Shown here piece after piece: positions 55,661 through 64,000 of a stretch of DNA of 64,000 nt (the stretch's first letter is position 1; every line of letters starts with the position of its first letter). The translations under genes were made by a program, and so were the position numbers. Location: NCBI GenBank assembly GCA_030998225.1, contig JAPYXD010000403.1, positions 2,418,001 to 2,482,000 on the forward strand, read 5' to 3'. The notes under the pieces were generated by a model. It made no database searches and was not told the DNA's origin. It saw nothing but the letters and a program-made list of their open reading frames with translations. This DNA comes from Diplolepis rosae. Its lineage: Eukaryota; Arthropoda; Insecta; Hymenoptera; Diplolepididae.

Positions 55661-58600
55661 AGACTTTTAGATAGAGAAAAACAGTGAAATGTTTATTTAA
55701 GTATTTTTTAATATAAAAAATGAGGCTAATTTTAAAATAAAAAAAATCTGCGCATATATCTTACATGTCGATTTAAAATATCTTAAAAATTCTTAAAAAT
55801 TCTTATTCTTCGGGTTTTCGCGTTTTCAGGATCAATAATTGCATTATGGAATTGTTCTACTATAAATAAAATACTTTTGAAAAAGTATTTCCAACAGAGA
55901 TTTTTACGCATATATCTTACAGGTCTATTTAAAATATCCAGAGAATCTTATTCTTCGCGTTATCGCGTAATTATGATTGGTAATTACATTACGGGCGTGA
56001 TATTCACTAAAAATACAATACTTTTGTAAAAGTATTGTCAATTAAGTTTTTTTACGCATATATCTTACATGTCGATTTAAAATATCTTAAAAATTCTTAA
56101 AAATTCTTATTCTTCGGGTTTTCGCATTTTCAGGATCAATAATTGCATTATCGAATTGTTCTACTATAAATAAAATACTTTTGAAAAAGTATTTCCAACA
56201 GAGATTTTTACGCATATATCTTACAGGTCTATTTAAAATATCCAGAGAATCTTATTCTTCGCGTTATCGCGTAATTATGGTTGGTAATTACATTACAGGC
56301 GTGATGTTCACTAAAAATACAATACTTTTGTAAAAGTATTGTCAATTAAGTTTTTTACGCATATATCTCACATGTCAATTTAAAATATCTTAAAAATTCT
56401 TAAAAATTCTTATTCTTCGGGTTTTCGCGTTTTCAGGATCAATAATTGCATTATGGAATTGTTCTACTATAAATAAAATACTTTTGAAAAAGTATTTCCA
56501 ACAGAGATTTTTACGCATATATCTTACAGGTCTATTTAAAATATCCAGAGAATCTTATTCTTCGCGTTATCGCGTAATTATGATTGGTAATTACATTACG
56601 GGCGTGATGTTCACTAAAAATACAATACTTTTGTAAAAGTATTGCCAATTAAGTTTTTTACGCATATATCCCACATGTAAATTTAAAATATCTTAAAAAT
56701 TCTCTAAAATTTTTATTTTTCGGGTTTTCGCGGTTTCAGGATCAGTAATTGCATTATGGAATTGCTCTACTATAAATACAATACTTTTGAAAAAGTATTT
56801 CTAACAAAGATTTTTACGCATATATCTTACAGGTCTATTTAAAATATCCAGAGAATCTTATTCTTCGCGTTATCGCGTAATTATGATTGATAATTACATT
56901 GCGGGCGTGATGTTCACTAAAAATACAATACTTTTGTAAAAGTATTGTCAATTAAGTTTTTTACGCATATATCTCACATGTCAATTTAAAATATCTTAAA
57001 AATTCTTATTCTTCGGGTTTTCGCGTTTTCAGGATCAATAATTGCATTATCGAATTGTTCTACTATAAATAAAATACTTTTGAAAAAGTATTTCCAACAG
57101 AGATTTTTACGCATATATCTTACAGGTCTATTTAAAATATCCAGAGAATCTTATTCTTCGCGTTATCGCGTAATTATGGTTGGTAATTACATTACGGGCG
57201 TGATGTTCACTAAAAATACAATACTTTTGTAAAAGTATTGCCAATTAAGTTTTTTACGCATATATCCCACATGTAAATTTAAAATATCTTAAAAATTCTC
57301 TAAAATTTTTATTTTTCGGGTTTTCGCGGTTTCAGGATCAGTAATTGCATTATGGAATTGCTCTACTATAAATACAATACTTTTGAAAAAGTATTTCTAA
57401 CAAAGATTTTTACGCATATATCTTACAGGTCTATTTAAAATATCCAGAGAATCTTATTCTTCGCGTTATCGCGTAATTATGATTGATAATTACATTGCGG
57501 GCGTGATGTTCACTAAAAATACAATACTTTTGTAAAAGTATTGTCAATTAAGTTTTTTACGCATATATCTCATACGTCAATTTAAAATATCTTAAAAATT
57601 GTAAAAAATTTTTATTTTTCGGGTTTTTGCGTTTTCAGGATTAGTACTCGCATTATGGGATCGCTTTACTATAAATGCTATACTTCCGAAAAATTATTGT
57701 CAACTAAGTTTTTTTACGCATATATCTTACATGTCGATTTAAAATATCTTAAAAATTCTTAAAAATTCTTATTCTTCGGGTTTTCGCGTTTTCAGGATCA
57801 ATAATTGCATTATCAAATTGTTCTACTATAAATAAAATACTTTTGAAAAAGTATTTCCAACAGAGATTTTTACGCATATATCTTACAGGTCTATTTAAAA
57901 TATCCAGAGAATCTTATTCTTCGCGTTGTCGCGTAATTATGGTTGGTAATTACATTACAGGCGTGATGTTCACTAAAAATACAATACTTTTGTAAAAGTA
58001 TTGTCAATTAAGTTTTTTACGCATATATCTCACATGTCAATTTAAAATATCTTAAAAATTCTTAAAAATTCTTATTCTTCGGGTTTTCGCGTTTTCAGGA
58101 TCAATAATTGCATTATGGAATTGTTCTACTATAAATAAAATACTTTTGAAAAAGTATTTCCAACAGAGATTTTTACGCATATATCTTACAGGTCTATTTA
58201 AAATATCCAGAGAATCTTATTCTTCGCGTTATCGCGTAATTATGATTGGTAATTACATTACGGGCGTGATATTCACTAAAAATACAATACTTTTGTAAAA
58301 GTATTGTCAATTAAGTTTTTTTACGCATATATCTTACATGTCGATTTAAAATATCTTAAAAATTCTTAAAAATTCTTATTCTTCGGGTTTTCGCATTTTC
58401 AGGATCAATAATTGCATTATCGAATTGTTCTACTATAAATAAAATACTTTTGAAAAAGTATTTCCAACAGAGATTTTTACGCATATATCTTACAGGTCTA
58501 TTTAAAATATCCAGAGAATCTTATTCTTCGCGTTATCGCGTAATTATGGCTGGTCATGACATTACGGGTGTGATGTTCACTAAAAATACAATACTTTTGT

Positions 58601-60817
58601 AAAAGTATTGTCAATTAAGTTTTTTACGCATATATCTCACATGTCAATTTAAAATATCTTAAAAATTCTCTAAAATTTTTATTTTTCGGGTTTTCGCGGT
58701 TTCAGGATCAGTAATTGCATTATGGAATTGCTCTACTATAAATACAATACTTTTGAAAAAGTATTTCTAACAAAGATTTTTACGCATATATCTTATAGGT
58801 CAAATTAAAATATCCAAAGAATCTTTATCTTCACGTTATCGCATATTCATGATTGGTAATTACATCACGGGAGCGATTTTCACTATAAATACAATACTTT
58901 TGAAAAAGTATTGTCAATTAAGTTTTTTTACGCATATATCTTACATGTCGATCTAAAATATCTTAAAAATTCTTAAAAATTCTTATTTTTCGGGTATTCG
59001 CTTTTTCATGATCAGTAATTGCATTATGGAACTGTTCTACTATAAATAAAATAATTTGAAAAAGTATTTCCAACAGAGATTTTTACGCATATATCTTACA
59101 GGTCTAATTAAAAAAACCAAAGAATCTTTATCTTCACGTTATCGCATATTCATGATGGGTAATTACATCATGGGAGCGATTTTCACTATAAATACAATAC
59201 TTTTGAAAAAGTATTGTCAAGAAAGTTTATCACGCATATATCTTACAGGTCTATTTAAAATATCCAGAGAATCTTATTCTTCGCGTTATCGCGTAATTAT
59301 GATTGGTAATTACATTACGGGCGTGATATTCACTAAAAATACAATACTTTTGTAAAAGTATTGTCAATTAAGTTTTTTTACGCATATATCTTACATGTCG
59401 ATTTAAAATATCTTAAAAATTCTTAAAAATTCTTATTCTTCGGGTTTTCGCATTTTCAGGATCAATAATTGCATTATCGAATTGTTCTACTATAAATAAA
59501 ATACTTTTGAAAAAGTATTTCCAACAGAGATTTTTACGCATATATCTTACAGGTGAAATTAAAATAACTAAAAAATGTTTTTCTTCGCGTTTTCGCGTAT
59601 TTAGGAGTAATAATTACATTACAGGAGTGTTTCTTACTATAGATGCAATACTTTTGGAAAAGTATTGTAAACAAGGTTTTATACACATATATCCTACCTG
59701 TCAATTCAAAATAACTAAAGAAATCTCTTATTCTTCGCGTTTTCGTGTTTTCGCGTTTTCGCGTTCTCGCGTTTCTATGTGAAGTAATTACATTATGGGA
59801 ATCCTTTACTTTGAATACAATGCTTTCGAAAAAGTATTAGCAACAAAGTTTTTCATGCGCATATCATACATGTAAGATATATGCGTAAAAACCTTAGTTG
59901 ACAATACTTTTTCAAAAGTATTGTATTTATAGTGGAAATCGCTCCCGTGATGTAATTACCAATGATAAATATGCGATAACGTGAAGATAAAGACTCTCTG
60001 GATATTTTAAATAGACCTGTAAGATATATGCGTAAAAATCTCTGTTGGAAATACTTTTTCAAAAGTATTTTATTTATAGTAGAACAATTCCACAATGCAA
60101 TTATTGATCCTGAAAACGCGAAAACCCGAAAAATAAAAATTTTTTAGAATTTTTAAGATATTTTAAATTGACATGTGAGATATATGCGTAAAAAACTTAA
60201 TTGACAATACTTTTACAAAATTATTGTATTTTTAGTGAACATCACGCCCGCAATGTAATTATCAATCATAATTACGCGATAACGCGAAGAATAAGATTCT
60301 CTGGATATTTTAAATAGACCTGTAAGATATATGCATAAAAAAACTTAATTGACAATACTTTTACAAAAGTATTGTATTTTTAGTGAACATCACGCCCGTA
60401 ATGTAATTATCAATCATAATTACGCGATAACGCGAAGAATAATATCTCTGTATATTTTAAATAGACCTGTAAGATATATGCGTAAAAATCTCTGTTGGAA
60501 ATACTTTTTCAAATTATTTTATTTATAGTAGAACAGTTCCATAATGCAATTATTGTTCCTGAAAACGCGAAAACCCGAAGAATAAGAATTTTTAAGAATT
60601 TTTAAGATATTTTAAATCGATATGTAAGATATATGAGTAAAAAAACTTAGTTGACAATAATTTTTCGGAAGTATAGCATTTATAGTAAAGCGATCCCATA
60701 ATGCGAGTACTAATCCTGAAAACGCAAAAACCCGAAAAATAAAATTTTTTAAGAATTTTTAAGATATTTTAAATTGACGTATGAGATATATGCGTAAACA
60801 AATTTGTTGACAATACT
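55661..60817. repeat. Satellite array, 303-bp dimeric units, with an orientation switch
   Basis: The repeat unit is about 303 bp (marker TTTCCAACAGAG at about 55888, 56192, 56495, 56798 variant, 57091, ...). It is made of two related halves of about 150 bp, each with TTTTTACGCATATATCTTAC and a CTTATTCTTCG segment. Every half ends in a hairpin: AATACTTTTGTAAAAGTATT or AATACTTTTGAAAAAGTATT. From 55661 to about 59868 units run forward; at ACATGT (59868-59873) orientation flips, and reverse units continue to about 60817, where they join the PLE. The right part of the forward block (58750-59850) has more irregular, single-half units. Short frames on both strands are not genes. Confidence 0.92.
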
Positions 60818-62665
60818 TTTTTCTTCTAGTGTATCTGTAATTAATTTAAGGTTGCTTTTTTGAAATTCTATGTCTGAAAGTAAGACTGCTCTATCAACCA
60901 AGTTGTTGATTACACTTTTTTTATATCTGAGGGGGTGATTGGAATTAAAGTTAAGATATCTGCCTGACCAAGTTGGTTTTCTGTACCAATTGAAAGACAG
61001 TTTACGGTTCTGTTTCCTCATGATAGAGACATCTAAGAAATTGATAGCGCCATCGACCTCTTTTTCGAGGGTGAATTTTATGTTGAAGAGGTTGGTATTA
61101 AAGATTTTTAAAATACGGTCAACATGTGTGTTAGGAACCACGATAAGAATATCGTCTACGTATCGGAAATAGACAGGTACTGCAAAATCAAGGTTGGAAA
61201 GTCTGTCTTTTTCTAGGTCATCCATCACTATATCAGCAAGGACGGGGGAAAAAGGAGAACCCATTGGTAATCCTCGTTTTTGAAAATAAGTGGTACCATC
61301 AAAATTGAAATCTGTGCTGTCCAAGCACAGTCGCAACCCTTCTTCGTAATCTCTCCATGGTAAGGATACTTTGCAACGAATCTCATCCCATCTACTTTTA
61401 ACAGCAGAAATAGCTGCTTCTTTGGGTATATTCGTGAAGAGGGAGACTACATCTAAGGAGGCGAGAACATAGTTTTCAGGGACGCTTACGTTTTTAAATT
61501 TATTCACTAGTTCAAAACTGTTAATGATTTTTGATTTTGGTGGGGTGGTATTTTTGGATATGGTAGAGCAAAAGAAGGATGCTAGATTGTAGGTTGGGCT
61601 ACCCACATAGGAAACAATGGGTCTAACAGGGTTACCTTCTTTGTGGATTTTTGGTAATCCATAGAATCTCGAGGGAATTGCATTAGAAGACTTTAAGTCC
61701 TTGGCTAACAGATTGTTAATAAGACTCTTGTTTTCCCATGATTTCACGAGGGAATTAACCTTATTTTGTATTTTGGTTGTTGTGTCTTTGGACCGGACTT
61801 GATATGTGTTCTCGTCTTGTAAAAGGTTTATAACTTTTTCATTGTAATTCTCTCGCGTCAAGGCTACTGTGGTGTTACCCTTGTCTGCCCTAATAAAAAC
61901 TATATCCGGGTTATTTTTAACGAAATTTCTAGCTTCTTTGATTTCCTTAACCGGTTGTACGAATTTCGATTTGTGTTCGTTGACACCTTTCTTAAAATTA
62001 TTAACAACATTTGCATCTTTAAGTCTCATTTCGTCCTGCGATTCAGGGTTAATTTTATTAATGTTAGATTCAATGTCCGCAATAATAGTATATGTGGGAA
62101 TTTCACGTTTTTTGATAGTAAGCCCGAAATTTATACCTAAGCTAGCTATTTTTGCGACATTTTCTGGGATTTCATTTCCTGTCAGATTTTTGAACCACTT
62201 TTGATTAAGTTTATTGTTGGAGACTGTCCTTTTTTTGGAATCAAGAGCGCTAATTAGACAATCCAATTTTCTTTTACATTTAGATTTGCTTTCCTCGAAT
62301 TAGCGCGAAACTTTCCCAGATTCAAATTCAAAAAAACTGTTGAACAAGTGGCTAGGAAAAACAACAACTATTCTACCCTCAAGATGCCTAATCTGATTCT
62401 CAAGATACCTTAAATGTGCGCATATATCACGTATTTTGAGACTCAAAACAGACCTCTGAAAAGTGATATGCAAGTTGGAAAATCTATTCGATATACTTCT
62501 AGAATTAAACTCAATGTTTTGAGTACAGAGTATTTGCAAGTGTTTAGGAACAAGATCGAGTTTCCTACAACGTAATAAAAACATTCTTTGATTAAAACTT
62601 TTAGCAAAATCTAGATTTAATTGAGACCATTTTTTGAGGAGTGATTTTGAGGAGTTCCTGCACAT
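60749..62665 (-). pseudogene. Penelope-like element reverse transcriptase
   Basis: The minus-strand frame from ATG 62663-62665 is open to one TAA at about 62300, then open in the same frame to 60749; about 638 codons in all. After the stop, numbering from 62266: DIVFIRADKGNTTVAL (122-137), RFYGLPKIHKEGNPVRPIVS (200-219), LASLDVVSLFTNIP with the motif A Asp (268-281), GLPMGSPFSPVLADIVMDDL (motif B, 332-351), YFRYVDDILIVVP (motif C YVDD, 366-378), NFLDVSIMR (409-417). All catalytic Asp residues are present. PLEs normally continue into a GIY-YIG endonuclease; here the last 22 codons (from about 60817) are satellite sequence, so that domain is lost. The hammerhead lies about 110 bp upstream. Best-preserved element gene in the window. 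Confidence 0.93.
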
Positions 62666-62772
62666 GTCCTTTGTTATATTGACCCACAGTGATATATCTG
62701 TGATATTTAATTTGGCATAGGGTCAGTTTAGTTACAATTTGTTTATGTCGTAAAAAACATAAACATCAGAAA

Positions 62773-62813
62773 GGCAAACGTTTCGGCCACAAATGGGGGC
62801 CCTCTTCAGTGCC
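62773..62813 (-). ncRNA. Hammerhead ribozyme of the PLE (copy C)
   Basis: On the minus strand: stem I half GGCA, core CTGAAGAG, stem II GGCC/GGCC, core GAAA, CGTT, stem I partner TGCC. It matches copy B at 1781-1821 except in the stem II loop. Stem III is only ACGT. The leader between it and the protein start contains GTTTATG...CATAAAC, a possible extra hairpin, and GACCCTATGCCAAA. Confidence 0.88.
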
Positions 62814-62819
62814 AAAAAT

Positions 62820-63289
62820 TTTAATTTGCAGTAAAAATAATAATTATAAACTAAACAAGCAAAACTCATGCAACTTAATATTTATTTTCTTTTTGTTTTT
62901 TTTTTGTTTTATTCTTATAATAAATTTATTAATAAAATTAGAACATGCGAATAGACCCTCCAGCATAGTCCTCACACAGAAGTCCTCTCGTGTCCGATTC
63001 GTGGAAGATGTGAATTGCTGAACGCGCCACCTCAAAGGCACACAACCACAATTAATTCCATAAAAAACACAGGTCAAAAATCCAATCGTGAGCCCTCGGT
63101 GGAGAACGCACAGCACAACACACAAACACACACGAACCCGAGAAGTTAAGGGTGAGTCGAAAACCGATAAATTTGAATTTGGGAGGAAAAAATTAAAATT
63201 TTTTTTTTTCTCTTCACGTTCACGGAGTCGACAGTCAGTATGGTAGACTGCCACTCCGCTGAAAGACAGAGAGAAAACTGATTTAGAAA
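62820..63289. other. Unassigned region between PLE and family R
   Basis: 62890-62945 is T/A-rich. 62945-63140 is less AT-rich with CACA-type runs. A 136-codon minus frame (63254-62844) is Cys/Val-rich without motif. It could be upstream PLE terminal sequence, which often precedes the hammerhead, but there is no second copy here to compare. Confidence 0.35.
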
Positions 63290-64000
63290 ATATTGAGAAT
63301 TTTCTGTATACGATTAAAATTCAAGAATTCCATTTGTTAGACAAAATATATGATGCATAAAAAACGTTTAGATGAATAATTATTTGCCTAAATGAGGTCT
63401 ACACATTCTTATTGAGAAATTTCTCGACAGGATGTATATTTTATGTTTTGATTTTTAATATTGAAAAAATTCGATTTTTTTCACCAAAATATGTGAGATA
63501 CGAAATAAGCGTTGTTCTGCAAAATCGTTTCCTTAAATAAAGTCTACGATTGTTTTTCCTGTTTGAGATATTTGGGAGAAAATAAATTTATCAATAATCA
63601 TGTAATTTATTAAAAAGTTACAAAAATGCATACAGATAATCGAGCGCGAAGCGCGAGTGTCATGATGAGAATGTGTTCCTTAAGGCCGATAGAGCCTTAA
63701 GTAAATTCAATTTCCTGTTTCACTTAAACTGAAAAAGAAACTTATTGAATTTGAGAAAATGACTAATTTACATCATCTGTAATATCATTAAATTGGTTTG
63801 AGCTTCAGTATTAAATTATAAGAAATAAATTTAAATGTATGCGAAGAGCACAAGACCGAGCGCAGATTTTTTTATTTATGTTTCAAAAAAAAGTTTTTAT
63901 GTATGACAATTTTATACTATTTGGTGTTTTTTCAAATTTGATAAAGCCTAATGAGGGTGGCAAACACATAGCCAACAAAACGTCGTTACAATTTTGACAT
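63290..64000 (-). repeat. Family R dispersed repeat, 5' half
   Basis: Minus-strand copy, from its 5' end at the right window edge (GTCAAAATTGTAACGACGTT) through ACCAAATAGTATAAAATTGT, AAAAAAATCTGCGCTCGGTC, GGCTCTATCGGCCTTAAGGA and the AT-rich body to about 63290. It has the same 5' order as the 27-kb copy, but most of the GC-rich palindromic segment is missing between AAAAAAATCTGC and GCTCGG. Confidence 0.85.
63945..63987 (+). ncRNA. Hammerhead-like core in family R (degenerate, second copy)
   Basis: CTAATGAG (63948-63955, G5 to A), stem GGTGGC/GCCAAC, AAAAC where GAAAC is expected, then the intact ACGTC. Substitutions at two invariant core positions make it inactive. It is useful mainly as a partner to 27050-27092. 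Confidence 0.4.

Noticed and set aside
59056..60095. Frames of 80-99 codons repeating FLRIYLTGL-type peptides
   Set aside because: They are in-phase translations of satellite units and occur on both strands where the array flips.
55661..60817. CRISPR-like array of repeats
   Set aside because: Units are about 150/303 bp and contiguous, with no short repeat-spacer pattern, and the genome is eukaryotic. It is a satellite.
62844..63254. 136-codon minus frame upstream of the PLE
   Set aside because: Cys/Val-rich with a CACA-repeat origin and a poly-Lys/Ile tail from AT-rich DNA; no domain recognised. It could be re-examined if a second PLE copy shows it conserved.

Overview
The window is strongly AT-rich nuclear DNA from a eukaryote. 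It has no operons, no bacterial-style gene packing and no rRNA or tRNA gene. The mix of mobile elements (Mos1-type and other mariners, a Tc1-like element, Penelope-like retroelements, an R1-clade-like LINE, tRNA-derived SINEs, TTAA- and TA-flanked MITEs) points to an arthropod, most likely an insect. I cannot name the species. No intact host protein gene can be demonstrated; at best there are two or three candidate host exons, one with a good core promoter (14340-14374). Almost everything recognisable is a transposon remnant, often nested in another.

Left part (1-26 kb): a Penelope-like element (PLE) fragment on the minus strand with a hammerhead ribozyme (1-690); a second PLE 5' end with its own hammerhead (1775-1980); a 546-bp foldback; a TIR-like element carrying a 10-bp-phased A/T-tract region; SINE copies head to head (4.3-4.7 kb); mariner relics at 6.5 and 7.1-7.9 kb; a decayed THAP zinc finger (8.1-8.4 kb); a run of three hairpins (10.1-10.6 kb); a TTAA MITE; a 1.17-kb TIR element (12.7-13.8 kb); a candidate promoter plus first exon (14.34-14.76 kb); a tandem repeat present in both orientations around a 1.7-kb loop, with a mariner inserted in one arm (16.2-20.0 kb); a piggyBac-like relic (21.6 kb); and a Mos1-like mariner with intact TIRs and a TA duplication (24.1-25.1 kb).

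Middle part (26-50 kb): two pogo-like MITEs; a decayed but long gene combining an Ulp1/C48-type cysteine protease domain with a PHD finger (34.1-35.7 kb); a mariner ORF that is open but has an in-frame deletion (37.2-37.9 kb); nested TIR elements (38.7-39.7 kb); a well-preserved SINE (40.2 kb); a PLE relic split by a Tc1-like element (41.6-43.2 kb); a TIR element with CACTGAGAG ends (43.7-44.8 kb); and a palindrome-like block (45.8-49.9 kb) holding a 1.88-kb element with inverted repeats of about 475 bp.

Right part (50-64 kb): the 5' part of an R1-clade-like LINE, broken and internally deleted; a 1.02-kb TIR element; about 5.2 kb of satellite in 303-bp dimeric units that switches orientation near 59870; a minus-strand PLE reverse transcriptase ORF with one stop codon whose C-terminus has been replaced by that satellite; and its hammerhead ribozyme.

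A dispersed repeat, called 'family R' here, recurs in eight places (1.1, 11.9, 14.8, 20.0, 27.0, 30.2, 46.3 and 63.3 kb). Five copies share the same 3' terminus, a small hairpin followed by GAATGTAAAAA, with variable 5' ends. That is the pattern of a retroelement copied from its 3' end. The two copies that extend furthest 5' (27.0 and 63.3 kb) carry a degenerate hammerhead-like core on the opposite strand.
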